NCBI RefSeq assembly: GCF_010726085.1
Contig: NZ_AP022560.1
Span: 682,001 to 746,000 of the forward strand
Source: Mycolicibacterium moriokaense
GTDB taxonomy: Bacteria; Actinomycetota; Actinomycetes; Mycobacteriales; Mycobacteriaceae
Direction: 5' to 3'
DNA length: 64,000 nt
Within the stretch, counting starts at the first letter, position 1; every line of letters begins with the position of its first letter. The notes below the pieces were generated by a model, which worked only from the letters and a program-made list of their open reading frames with translations, had not been told where the DNA came from and did not search any database. A program made the position numbers and the translations under genes. This document shows, piece after piece, positions 35,237 to 43,628 of this stretch.

Positions 35237-36174
35237 TAGGTGAGGTGGAACAGCGCCATGGCGTTCGCGTCGAGGATCGCGTGCGCCTCGCCGGGGTCGG
35301 CCACCTCCATCACGTAGTCGACTGCGCGCACGAAGGTGTCGCCGTCCTCGTAGGGGAAGTCAGTACCGAGCAGAATCCGGTCAGCGCCGAAAGAGTCTAT
35401 GGCGCAACGCAAAGCGGGGCCGTGGCAATGGGTGACGGTGTCGAACCACAGCCGGTGCACGGCCTGGCTCGGCGGCTCCGGGGTGTCGGGTGCCTCCCAT
35501 ACGAGGTGATCGTCGGCCCGCCGCGTGAACATCGGCAGTGCGCCGCCCAGATGTGAGCAGATGATCTTCACCCCGGGGTACTTCTGCAGGTGCCCGGAGG
35601 TGATCAGCTGCATCGCCGCGATGGTGTCCTCGAACGGCGCACCGACCATCCACGTGATGTTGTGATCGGTGACCAGCGGTGAGCAGGCGCCGTTGCCCGC
35701 CGGGTGCAGATACAGCACCGCGTTGCGGGAGTCGAGTTCGGCGAAGATCGGCTCGAAGTCCGGATCGGTGATCGCGCGGCCGAGCACACTGGTGTTCATC
35801 GTGACACCGACCATGCCCAATTCATCTAGGGCACGGTTTATTTCGGCGATCGAGGCGTCGATGTGCGGCATCGGGGTGGCCGCGAACGCGCGGAAGCGGT
35901 CGGGATGCGCGGAGACCAGCGCGACGTACTCGTCGTTGACCCGGCGGGCCGCGGCGACGGCCCCGTCGGCGTCGGCGGAGTACGGCAACTGCGGGGCGGC
36001 CGAGAGCACCTGCAGATCGACACCCGCACGGTCCATCAACCGCAGCCGCGCATTGACCTCGTCGCCGTCGCCCGCGCCGATCCCGCGCTGGGTGGCGGTG
36101 TCGCTTTTGCCGAGACCGGCGAGCAGGTCCAGATAGGCCTCGGTCCAATAATGGGCGTGCACGTCGATCCGCAT
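35236..36174 (-). CDS. Amidohydrolase 2 family metal-dependent hydrolase/decarboxylase
   Basis: 312 residues from ATG 36174 (MRIDVHAHYW); an in-frame TTG 3 codons up is less likely. TIM-barrel with HAHYW as first metal pair, YLHPAGNG and IICSHLGGALP for the next His, and LLGTDFPYEDGD for the Asp, i.e. the ACMSD/2,6-dihydroxybenzoate decarboxylase subfamily of amidohydrolases. Reaction unknown: hydrolysis or decarboxylation of a small aromatic acid is the usual role. Divergent from the methyltransferase gene at 36261. Confidence 0.88.
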   Translation of the reverse strand: MRIDVHAHYWTEAYLDLLAGLGKSDTATQRGIGAGDGDEVNARLRLMDRAGVDLQVLSAAPQLPYSADADGAVAAARRVNDEYVALVSAHPDRFRAFAATPMPHIDASIAEINRALDELGMVGVTMNTSVLGRAITDPDFEPIFAELDSRNAVLYLHPAGNGACSPLVTDHNITWMVGAPFEDTIAAMQLITSGHLQKYPGVKIICSHLGGALPMFTRRADDHLVWEAPDTPEPPSQAVHRLWFDTVTHCHGPALRCAIDSFGADRILLGTDFPYEDGDTFVRAVDYVMEVADPGEAHAILDANAMALFHLT

Positions 36175-36247
36175 GTATGTCAACGCTATTCGTTGAACGC
36201 CACGCCGTACAGTGTTCAGCCGTTGGCGGTTCGGATCGCGGCGAGTC

Positions 36248-36253
36248 TAGCCT
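36248..36253 (+). promoter_or_regulatory. -10 (TAGCCT) of a leaderless methyltransferase gene
   Basis: TAGCCT is followed after 7 nt by GTG 36261, the leaderless spacing seen elsewhere in this window (19757, 20279). This favours GTG 36261 over in-frame starts further upstream. Confidence 0.45.
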
Positions 36254-36260
36254 CGGATGT

Positions 36261-37079
36261 GTGGGCGAGAAACTGCACGTCGACCTGTCGGGTGCACCGC
36301 AGACCATGCTGGCCACCGTCTACGCCAAGGCGCTGGACGCCGACCTGTCGAAGCCGATACTGGGCGACAGGTGGGCCAAGGACATCGTCGACCGCATCGA
36401 CTACGACTGGTCGAAGACGACGATCACCAAAGCCAATTCGCCGTCGGTCACGACCCGCAGCGCCCACTTCGACCACTGGGCCAGGCAGTTTTTGGCGGTC
36501 AATCCCGAAGCGACGGTTCTGCACCTCGGCTGCGGCCTGGACGCACGTGCCTTCCGGCTGGATCCCGGTCCCGGGGTCGAGTGGTACGACGTCGACTATC
36601 CCGACGTCGCCGACCTGCGCAGGCAACTCTTCCCGAGTCGGGACCACTACCACGTCGTCGCCGCATCGGTGACCGATCCGGCGTGGCTGGCCGACGTGCG
36701 CTCGGACCGGCCGACGCTGATGATCGCCGAGGGGCTGACCATGTACCTCACCGAATCCGACGGTGTCGCCCTGTTTCGGCGCATTGTCGACGCCTTCCCA
36801 TCCGGGGAACTGCAGTTCGACGCGTTCAACCGGCTGGGCATCCGGTCGCAGTGGCTCAACGCGGTGGTCCGCCGGTCCGGGGCGACGCTCTATTGGGCGA
36901 TCAACGGACCCGACGACATCGTGGACGTTGTTCCTGGTGTGCGGCTGCTGGCTTTCCAATCGCCGTTCGACTCCGCGTCGTTCGCAGAGGTCGCCTGGTA
37001 CTACCGTGCGATGGCAGCCGTGATGTCGCTGGCACCGGCCCTGCGGTACATGGCGCAATACCACCGCTACGCGTTCTGA
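36261..37079 (+). CDS. LCM/PPM1-family SAM-dependent O-methyltransferase
   Basis: 272 residues from GTG 36261. Carboxyl-methyltransferase family member: VDLSGAPQTMLATVYAKALD opening, SAM motif VLHLGCGLDARAFRL, EWYDVDYPDVADLRR and LMIAEGLTMYLTE, all as in the many mycobacterial PPM1/LCMT/TcmP-like proteins (the Rv0145/Rv0146 group lies at this point in M. tuberculosis). Substrate unknown; natural-product or lipid carboxylates are the family norm. Confidence 0.9.
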   Translation: MGEKLHVDLSGAPQTMLATVYAKALDADLSKPILGDRWAKDIVDRIDYDWSKTTITKANSPSVTTRSAHFDHWARQFLAVNPEATVLHLGCGLDARAFRLDPGPGVEWYDVDYPDVADLRRQLFPSRDHYHVVAASVTDPAWLADVRSDRPTLMIAEGLTMYLTESDGVALFRRIVDAFPSGELQFDAFNRLGIRSQWLNAVVRRSGATLYWAINGPDDIVDVVPGVRLLAFQSPFDSASFAEVAWYYRAMAAVMSLAPALRYMAQYHRYAF

Positions 37080-37080
37080 G

Positions 37081-37737
37081 TCAGCTGGTCTTCAACTCGG
37101 CGATGACCTCGGCGTAGAGGCGGGCCTTGATCGCCCCGAACACCGCGCCCGCCTTCGGGGCGAGCGCCTCGGCCCGCGCGACCGCGGTACCGAGCACCTC
37201 ACCTTCGCCCGCTGTGGCCGCCACGATGCCTGCCCGCTGCGCGTCCTCACCGCCGTAGCGGCGTGCGGTCGTCATCGCCTCGTGCGCCGTGGCGCTCGGC
37301 AGCCGCGACCGAATGAGCGCATTCATGCCCGCGGTGAACGGAATGCCCAGATCGACCTCGGGCAGGCAGAAGTAACCCCGGTCGGCGCGCATCACGATCT
37401 GGTCGTGTGCCAGCGTCAGCATCGCGCCCGCGGCGAACGCGTGGCCCTGCACCGCGGCGATGATCGGTGCGGGAAACGCCAGCACGCGCGCGAACAACGC
37501 GTGGACGTCGTTCAGGTTCGCCTCGGCGGCGTCCGGGTTGGCGGCCATGAAGTCCAAATCCAGTCCGTTGGAGTAGAACTTGCCGACACCCGTTGTGACG
37601 ACCGCCTTGGCGCCGTCGGCGGCCTCGACCTCGTCGAGCGCGGCGTTGATGGCGGCCAGCCGATCCGGGTGAAAGCGGTTCTCGTCGTCGCCAAGCGTCA
37701 ACACGAAAACCGCGCCTGTGCGGTCGAGGCCGGTCAT
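37081..37737 (-). CDS. Enoyl-CoA isomerase-like crotonase
   Basis: 218 residues from ATG 37737. Crotonase fold with YSNGLDLDFM (oxyanion hole), GHAFAAGAMLTLAHD and YFCLPEVDLGIPFTAGMNALI, where LPEV supplies a Glu in the position used by delta3,delta2-enoyl-CoA isomerases of the PECI type. Probably moves the double bond of unsaturated acyl-CoAs for beta-oxidation. Starts 41 bp from the divergent FAD oxidase gene. Confidence 0.87.
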   Translation of the reverse strand: MTGLDRTGAVFVLTLGDDENRFHPDRLAAINAALDEVEAADGAKAVVTTGVGKFYSNGLDLDFMAANPDAAEANLNDVHALFARVLAFPAPIIAAVQGHAFAAGAMLTLAHDQIVMRADRGYFCLPEVDLGIPFTAGMNALIRSRLPSATAHEAMTTARRYGGEDAQRAGIVAATAGEGEVLGTAVARAEALAPKAGAVFGAIKARLYAEVIAELKTS

Positions 37738-37778
37738 CTGCCGATTAGACCACTGGCCGGCCCTGCCAGAATCAGAAG

Positions 37779-39158
37779 GTGTCAACTGTCAGTCCTGTCA
37801 ACGGCCGCATCTCGCACTGGTACGACCAGCTTCCCGCCGTCCGTCCAGCGCTCCCGGGTGACCGCGACGCCGACGTCTGCATCGTCGGCGCCGGCTACAC
37901 CGGGCTGTGGACGGCGTACTACCTGAAACGCGCCGACCCGACGTTGCGCATCGTCGTGGTGGAGGGACGGTTCGCCGGGTTCGGCGCGTCGGGCCGCAAC
38001 GGGGGGTGGCTGTCGGGGCTGGTGCCCGGCGATCGCAACCGGATGGCGAAGCAGTACGGCCGGGAGAGCGTCCTGGCCTGGCAGCAGGCCCTCAACGACG
38101 CGGTGGATGAGGTCATCGATGTCACCGAACGTGAAGGTATCGACGCGGGCATCGTCAAGGGCGGCACACTGCACGTGGCCCGCAACCGCGCCCAGGCGTC
38201 GAGGCTGGCGGCCGAGGTCGAAGAAGAACGGTCCTGGAAGGTCGACGGAATCGCCGAGCTGACGAAAGAGGAGTCGGCGCAACGTATTCGGATCGACGGC
38301 GTGGTGTCGGCCTATCACAACCCGCACTGCGCACGGATTCAGCCGGCCCATCTCGTGCGCGGCCTGGCCGACACGGTCGAACGGCTCGGCGTCGACCTCT
38401 ACGAACGAACACCGGCAATCGAGATCGGGCCGGGGCGGGTCAGGACCCCACTGGGCACCGTCCGCGCGCCCGTCGTGTTGCGCGCCCCGGAGGGCTTCAC
38501 CGCCAAGCTGCCGGGGCTGCGCAGGCGCTGGCTTCCGATGAACAGCTCGATGATCGCGACAGAGCCGATCCCCCAGGAGATTTGGGAGACGATCGGCTGG
38601 CAGGGTCGCGAGACGCTCGGCGACACCGCGCACGGCTTCTTCTACGCCCAACGCACCGTGGACGATCGCATCGCGATCGGTGGCCGAAGCGTGCCCTACC
38701 GCTTCGGCTCCCGCACCGATGTCGACGGCCGGGTGCCGGAACGCACCATCGTGCATCTCACCTCCGTGCTGCACGCGGCGCTGCCGCAGACCCGCGACAT
38801 CCCGATCGCGCACGCGTGGTGCGGTGTGCTGGCCGTGCCGCGCGACTGGGAGGCATGCGTAACCTTCGACAAGGTAACGGGTTTGGGCGCGGCGGGTGGC
38901 TACGTCGGACACGGCGTCACCGCCACCAACCTGGCCGGCCGCACCCTGACCGACCTGGTGCTCGGACGGCAGACACCGCTCACCGAGCTGCCGTGGGTCG
39001 GCCACCGATCACGCGACTGGGAACCCGAGCCGTTGCGATGGATCGGCGTACGCGGGATGTATCTGGCGTACAAGGCCGCCGACTGGCACGAGGCCCGCGG
39101 GATCAAGAGGACGTCGCCGATCGCCGTGGTCGCCGACAAGATCGCCGGCCGCCCCTGA
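37779..39158 (+). CDS. FAD-dependent oxidoreductase (DAO family, PuuB-like)
   Basis: 459 residues from GTG 37779. FAD-binding VCIVGAGYTGLWTAYYLK at the N-terminus, ARIQPAHLVRGLADTVERLG in the middle and GLGAAGGYVGHGVTATNLAGRTL near the end are the glycine-oxidase/gamma-glutamylputrescine-oxidase-type blocks. Oxidises an amine or amino acid, giving H2O2 and an imine; substrate unknown. Single gene. Confidence 0.9.
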   Translation: MSTVSPVNGRISHWYDQLPAVRPALPGDRDADVCIVGAGYTGLWTAYYLKRADPTLRIVVVEGRFAGFGASGRNGGWLSGLVPGDRNRMAKQYGRESVLAWQQALNDAVDEVIDVTEREGIDAGIVKGGTLHVARNRAQASRLAAEVEEERSWKVDGIAELTKEESAQRIRIDGVVSAYHNPHCARIQPAHLVRGLADTVERLGVDLYERTPAIEIGPGRVRTPLGTVRAPVVLRAPEGFTAKLPGLRRRWLPMNSSMIATEPIPQEIWETIGWQGRETLGDTAHGFFYAQRTVDDRIAIGGRSVPYRFGSRTDVDGRVPERTIVHLTSVLHAALPQTRDIPIAHAWCGVLAVPRDWEACVTFDKVTGLGAAGGYVGHGVTATNLAGRTLTDLVLGRQTPLTELPWVGHRSRDWEPEPLRWIGVRGMYLAYKAADWHEARGIKRTSPIAVVADKIAGRP

Positions 39159-39161
39159 CAG

Positions 39162-39632
39162 CTACGCCCGTTCGGCGCGTTCCTTCAGCCGCTGCAGAGT
39201 CAGCTCGATGTGTTTGCCGTTGGCGCTGTCACGGTCGCGTACCCCTGTCGCGATGCCCGCAGGCGTGCGGAACCATCCGGGCCTCTTGTCCCAGGTGCGT
39301 TCGGTGACCGTGCACCCGCCGTCGGTGGCGGTGATGTCGTAGCGCCAGTGCGCGACGGGGATGACGAGGCTCTTCACGTCGAAGGCGAACGTCCGTCCCG
39401 GCTCGGCCTCGGTGACGGTGCAGGTGGTGGTCCACTTCCTGCTGCCCTGGCGATTGTGGCCCTTGAAGACGGCGCCGGGTGCGACACGGTCGCCCTTGTG
39501 CCACTGCATCGCGTTGACCTCCTCGGCCAGCGATGCGAGCGTGGACAGGTCGGTGATCAGCGCATATACCGTCGCCGGGTCGGCGGCGATGTCGGTTGAA
39601 GCCTCGGCGGTCGCGGGACCGTGTTCACTCAT
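39162..39632 (-). CDS. SRPBCC (polyketide cyclase/dehydrase) family protein
   Basis: 156 residues; helix-grip fold: ASTDIAADPATVYALITDLSTLASLAEEV, CTVTEAEPGRTFAFDV, HWRYDITATDGGCTVTERT, and the long C-terminal helix HIELTLQRLKERAE. Binds a hydrophobic ligand in a cavity; no enzyme activity can be inferred. Convergent with the FAD oxidase gene; divergent from the DUF427 gene 59 bp away. Confidence 0.88.
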   Translation of the reverse strand: MSEHGPATAEASTDIAADPATVYALITDLSTLASLAEEVNAMQWHKGDRVAPGAVFKGHNRQGSRKWTTTCTVTEAEPGRTFAFDVKSLVIPVAHWRYDITATDGGCTVTERTWDKRPGWFRTPAGIATGVRDRDSANGKHIELTLQRLKERAERA

Positions 39633-39691
39633 GCGGCGATCGTAGCCAGCGGCACCGGAATCCTGAGCGGTGCCGCCACGTTGGTCATCAC

Positions 39692-40066
39692 ATGAGCGAT
39701 CGACCCGTCCTGGAGCCCACCGCGGCCCACCCCATCACAGTCGAGCCGACCGGTGCGCACGTCACCGTCAGCGTCAACGGTGAGGTGGTGGCCGAGACCG
39801 ACAACGCGCTGACCCTGCAGGAGTCGACGTATCCCGCTGTCCAGTACATCCCGAGGGGCGACGTCGTGGCCTCGGTTCTGCGCGAGAGCGACACACAGAC
39901 GTACTGCCCGTACAAGGGCGAGGCGAGCTACTACCACGTCGTCACCAAAGGCGGGGACACCGTCGAGGACGCGATCTGGACATACGAGGCGCCCTACCCC
40001 GCAGTGGCCGCGATCGCCGGTCATCTGGCGTTCTATCCGGACAAGGCTGTCGTCTCGGTCGCATAG
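39692..40066 (+). CDS. DUF427 family protein (Rv0140-like)
   Basis: 124 residues from ATG 39692. DUF427 marks: TVSVNGEVVAETDNALTLQES, YFP-type YIPRGDV, TYCPYKGEASYYHV and DAIWTYEAPYPAVAAIAGHLAFYPDK. Small beta-tent protein, biochemical role unknown. Located 9 bp before the glycosylase gene, as Rv0140 lies near Rv0142. Confidence 0.93.
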   Translation: MSDRPVLEPTAAHPITVEPTGAHVTVSVNGEVVAETDNALTLQESTYPAVQYIPRGDVVASVLRESDTQTYCPYKGEASYYHVVTKGGDTVEDAIWTYEAPYPAVAAIAGHLAFYPDKAVVSVA

Positions 40067-40075
40067 CCTGATCGG

Positions 40076-40987
40076 GTGTACCGCTCGGTCAGCGTCGTCT
40101 TCGCGGGTCCGGCCAGTCCGGGACTGACGTTGTCGCCGCTGCGCCGCGGCCGTGCCGACCCGTGCTACCACGACTCCGCCGACGGCGCGATCTGGCGCAC
40201 CAGCCTGATGCGCAGCGGCCCCGTCACGGCTCGCATCACGAAATCCGCACCCGACACCGTGGAGTGTGAGGCTTGGGGCTGCGGCGCAACGGAATTCACC
40301 GAATCTTTGCCGCGCCAGCTCGGGTATGACGACGACGCGTCGGACTTCGTTCCTGCCGAGCCGACGATCGCCGCCGCCCATCGACGGGTCCCGTACCTGC
40401 GGTTGGGCCGCACCGACCGGGTGCTCGAGGCGCTTGTTCCTGCGGTGCTGGAACAGCGGGTCTACGGCAAGGACGCCCGGCGGGCGTGGCGGTCGCTGGT
40501 CACGAAGTACGGGGCGCCCGCGCCCGGTCCTGCGCCCACGCACATGCGGGTGCCGCCGACGGCCGAGGTGTGGCGGCGCATCCCGTCGTGGGAGTTTCAC
40601 CTCGCCAACGTCGACCCCGGCCGCGCCCGCACGATCGTGGGCTGCGCCCAGCGGGCCGACTCGCTGGAACGGCTGGCCGGTCGCCCGCCGGCGCAGGCGC
40701 GAGCGGCGCTGATGTCGCTGCCCGGCGTGGGAGAGTGGACCGCGGCCGAGATCGCGCAGCGCGCGTTCGGGGATGCCGACGCGCTGTCGGTGGGCGACTT
40801 CCATCTGGCCAAGATGATCGGCTGGAGCCTGCTCGGACATCCGATCGACGATCCCGCGATGGTCGAGCTGCTCGAGCCACTGCGCCCGCACCGCCACCGC
40901 GCGGTCCGGCTCTTGGAAGTCAGTGGTCTTGCGGTGAATCCGCGATTCGGCCCGAGGCAGGCGATACCGAAGCTCGCCGATATGTGA
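40076..40987 (+). CDS. HhH-GPD DNA glycosylase-like protein (AlkA/Rv0142-like)
   Basis: 303 residues from GTG 40076. The N-terminal ~100 residues match the beta-rich AlkA N-domain layout; the core has helix-hairpin-helix LMSLPGVGEWTAAEIAQRAFG followed by ADALSVGDFHLAK with the catalytic-type Asp (G-D-F-H). It could excise alkylated bases or bind DNA without excision. Follows DUF427 with 9 bp, likely co-transcribed. An equivalent, Rv0142, exists in M. tuberculosis. Confidence 0.87.
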   Translation: MYRSVSVVFAGPASPGLTLSPLRRGRADPCYHDSADGAIWRTSLMRSGPVTARITKSAPDTVECEAWGCGATEFTESLPRQLGYDDDASDFVPAEPTIAAAHRRVPYLRLGRTDRVLEALVPAVLEQRVYGKDARRAWRSLVTKYGAPAPGPAPTHMRVPPTAEVWRRIPSWEFHLANVDPGRARTIVGCAQRADSLERLAGRPPAQARAALMSLPGVGEWTAAEIAQRAFGDADALSVGDFHLAKMIGWSLLGHPIDDPAMVELLEPLRPHRHRAVRLLEVSGLAVNPRFGPRQAIPKLADM

Positions 40988-41003
40988 CGGGCATTCCATC
41001 TGG

Positions 41004-41028
41004 GGTTTTGCGTCGAGGCATGCGGGTA
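41004..41028 (+). promoter_or_regulatory. SigF-type promoter of dps
   Basis: GGTTTT (41004-41009) and GGGTA (41024-41028) with 15 nt between GGTTT and GGGTA fit the mycobacterial SigF consensus GTTT-N15-17-GGGTA. Predicted start of transcription is ~30 nt before ATG 41067. Confidence 0.68.
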
Positions 41029-41066
41029 CACGTCGCGGGAGATCGATTACGCGAAGGAGCCATTCG

Positions 41067-41621
41067 ATGACTGCGTTCACCATTCCCGGACTGTCCGACA
41101 AGCAGGGCGCCGAGGTCGCTGAGATTTTGCAGAAGGCACTCAGCAGGTACAACGACCTACACCTGACGCTCAAGCACGTGCACTGGAACGTCGTGGGACC
41201 GAACTTCATCGGCGTGCACGAGATGATCGACCCGCAGGTCGAACTCGTCCGCGGATACGCCGACGACGTCGCCGAGCGGATCGCGGCGCTGGGCGCCTCA
41301 CCCAAGGGCACACCGGGAGCGATCATCAACGACCGCACCTGGGACGACTACTCGGTCGAGCGCGACACGGTGCAGGCGCATCTTGCGGCGCTGGACCTGG
41401 TGTACACGGGCGTAATCGAGGACACCCGTAAGGCCATCGACCGCCTCGAGGACCTCGACCTGGTCTCGCAGGACCTGTTCATCAGCCAGGCGGGCGAACT
41501 GGAGAAGTTCCAGTGGTTCGTCCGTGCGCACCTCGAGAACTCGGGCGGCAAGCTGGCCAACGCGGGCGCCAAGACGGAGAAGGCCGCCGCGGGCCGGGCG
41601 AAGAAGTCCTCGGCCAAGTAG
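41067..41621 (+). CDS. dps: Dps ferroxidase/DNA-protecting protein
   Basis: 184 residues with GAAGGAG ribosome-binding site. Forms a 12-mer that stores iron and shields DNA in starvation/oxidative stress. Ferroxidase ligands sit in LKHVHWNVVGPNFIGVHEMIDPQVELV and ADDVAERIAALG. The C-terminus (residues about 165-184) is Lys/Ala-rich (KTEKAAAGRAKKSSAK), a DNA-binding tail as in M. smegmatis Dps1. Promoter of SigF type at 41004-41028 fits stress control. Confidence 0.96.
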   Translation: MTAFTIPGLSDKQGAEVAEILQKALSRYNDLHLTLKHVHWNVVGPNFIGVHEMIDPQVELVRGYADDVAERIAALGASPKGTPGAIINDRTWDDYSVERDTVQAHLAALDLVYTGVIEDTRKAIDRLEDLDLVSQDLFISQAGELEKFQWFVRAHLENSGGKLANAGAKTEKAAAGRAKKSSAK

Positions 41622-42686
41622 CTAACCGGCCGCGACCGGATCCACCGGATTGCACCGGTTGACGATCAACGGGTCGGTCTTGGTGAACGGGAAGGCGGGC
41701 AGGTCGTCGATGTGCATGTTGAACGTCGCGGCCAGCACCTCCCTGGAGTACGCGCTCGCCGAGGCGCGGTAACCGATGTCGCCGGGCATCGGCTGATCGA
41801 AGAAGATCGCGAAGTGGATGTCCGGTGCATCGACGACCTCGATGTGGTGCGGGTAGGCGCGCGGGATGAAGTACACGTCGCCCTCCCTGAGGTAGTACGT
41901 GTCTAGGGACCCGTCGGGGCCCATCACGGTCATGCGCCCGGAACCCTTGTGGACGTAGCCCATTTCGGCGGTGATGGGATGCCAATGCGGTTCACGCATA
42001 CCGTCTTCGCGGATCCGTAGCGAGTACATCGATATGTCCTTGAGCGCCGGCCAGTACTGCGCGCGGGCCAGCCGTGCCGAACCGACCGCGACGCCGATCG
42101 CAGGGCTCTGCGCCTCGACGGCGAACTTGTGCGGATCGTCGAACCGCGCCGTCGACGGAATCTCGGGATCCCCTGCGCGGGCGGCGAACTTTCGGTCGGT
42201 GGTGTCGCGGCGCATCTTGGCGAAGTCGGCGGCGGGCAGATCATAGGTGTTGCCCAGCACGGCGTCGGTCATCGCGCCGAGAGACGCTGCCAGACCGAAG
42301 TCTTCGGGACGCTCGCTGCGGAACGCGAGGATGAACTCCGCCGGCTCCTCACCGATGTTCTCGATGTGGTGCAGCGACCCGGAGTCGATGTGGAACATCT
42401 CGCCTGCCGAGATCGTGAAGCTGGAGAACTTGGAGTAGCTGTCGAGCACCGACACCAGCGAGGTGCCGGAGATGCAGTAGGTGAGCTCGGTGCAGTTGGC
42501 GTGCCAGTGCGGTGTGCGCATCGCGCCGGGGTTGATGACGGCCCGTTTGATCGACAGACCGGACAGGATCGGGAGTGTGTCGGCGGTGACTCGGGTGAGC
42601 GACCCGAGGTCGTTCTGCTCGACGATTTCACCGTCGATCAACGAGGTGGCGTGAAGAAGGGGTGTCCTGGGCGCCGTTGAGGTCAT
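41622..42686 (-). CDS. Bicupin protein (oxalate decarboxylase-like)
   Basis: 354 residues. Two cupin domains: residues about 40-150 with HWHANCTELTY (H-x-H, E) and a later His in SLHHIENI, and about 215-330 with PHWHPITAEMGYVHKG and AYPHHIEVVDA. Each domain keeps the three His and one Glu typical of Mn2+ sites. Oxalate decarboxylase or a related manganese enzyme is likely; no signal peptide, so cytosolic. Immediately convergent with dps. Confidence 0.88.
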   Translation of the reverse strand: MTSTAPRTPLLHATSLIDGEIVEQNDLGSLTRVTADTLPILSGLSIKRAVINPGAMRTPHWHANCTELTYCISGTSLVSVLDSYSKFSSFTISAGEMFHIDSGSLHHIENIGEEPAEFILAFRSERPEDFGLAASLGAMTDAVLGNTYDLPAADFAKMRRDTTDRKFAARAGDPEIPSTARFDDPHKFAVEAQSPAIGVAVGSARLARAQYWPALKDISMYSLRIREDGMREPHWHPITAEMGYVHKGSGRMTVMGPDGSLDTYYLREGDVYFIPRAYPHHIEVVDAPDIHFAIFFDQPMPGDIGYRASASAYSREVLAATFNMHIDDLPAFPFTKTDPLIVNRCNPVDPVAAG

Positions 42687-42761
42687 GCCACATGCTTACG
42701 TCGAAACCCCCGTCTTGCAGACTTCTTCTCGAACTTTTCCTGAGATCGTGGATTTCGACGG

Positions 42762-43565
42762 TCAGGCGTACGCGGTGAGCCGTGCGACGATGGCCGCCTT
42801 ACCGTCGGGACCGATGGCCTGCGCCTCGCCGATACCGCTGCGACGTCCCACCCGTAAAGCCGTTCCGACATAACGCGATTCGGGGCTGCCGACGAACTGG
42901 CGGATGTAGTTCACCCGCAGCGACGCGGTCCGCAGCGGCTGGTCCTCGCGGCCCTCGTTGATCGCGGCGGAGGCTACCAACTCGAGTGCCATGGCGGACA
43001 CGCCGCCGTGCACGATGCCGAGGCTGTTGTTCAGCACCGGGTCAGCCAGTTGCTGAAGGACCTTCGCCGCACCGCCGCTCTCGGCGACCCGGACCGCCAT
43101 CCGATCGCTCAGCGTGCCGGGCGGCAACGGACCGGTCGGACCGTCGGGGAACTCGGCGAGGTCTCCCGGCGCGCTGATGTAGAACGACCGCACGGTGGCG
43201 GTGGCCAGCGTGACGTCTCGGTGGGTGAACTCGCAGAGCGCAAGGGCGACGTCGCTCTTCACGCCGAACGGTTTCGACGTCGCCGCCACGGGTACGTCGG
43301 GCGCCTCGGCGATGACGTCGACCGCATCCGGGCGGACCTCGAGCGACAGCTCACTGGAGAGCGTCCACTCGCCGTCGGCGCGACGGCGGTGGTTGACCAG
43401 GCCGCCGACATGGTCGACGAGCATCGCCAAGGGGGCGATCGTCAAGGCGCCGGTCAGCGGATTGAACATCTGCCCGGCGGGGATGGACGCGACACAACCG
43501 TCGGGGCCGTCGGACGACGTCACGATGCCGAAGCGGCCCAACGGGGTGTTCAACGGGTGTGACAT
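42762..43565 (-). CDS. Double-hotdog acyl-CoA thioesterase (PaaI-like)
   Basis: 267 residues with two hotdog halves: GQMFNPLTGALTIAPLAMLVDHVGGLVN with DHVGG as the first active-site Asp region, and LNNSLGIVHGGVSAMALELVASAAINEG, the PaaI motif, in the second half. Hydrolyses an acyl-CoA; substrate unknown. Divergent from the copper ATPase gene, sharing the region with the CsoR-type operator. Confidence 0.85.
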   Translation of the reverse strand: MSHPLNTPLGRFGIVTSSDGPDGCVASIPAGQMFNPLTGALTIAPLAMLVDHVGGLVNHRRRADGEWTLSSELSLEVRPDAVDVIAEAPDVPVAATSKPFGVKSDVALALCEFTHRDVTLATATVRSFYISAPGDLAEFPDGPTGPLPPGTLSDRMAVRVAESGGAAKVLQQLADPVLNNSLGIVHGGVSAMALELVASAAINEGREDQPLRTASLRVNYIRQFVGSPESRYVGTALRVGRRSGIGEAQAIGPDGKAAIVARLTAYA

Positions 43566-43596
43566 CGCGATACAGCGTGACGGGCGACCCCTGGCC

Positions 43597-43619
43597 TATA
43601 TACCCCCCTGGGGTATATA
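43597..43619. promoter_or_regulatory. CsoR-type copper operator
   Basis: Perfect 10-bp arms, TATATACCCC (43597-43606) and GGGGTATATA (43610-43619), around CCT. The TACCCC-GGGGTA core is that of actinobacterial CsoR sites. It ends 9 bp before the ATPase ATG. Confidence 0.8.
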
Positions 43620-43628
43620 CTCATCGCC

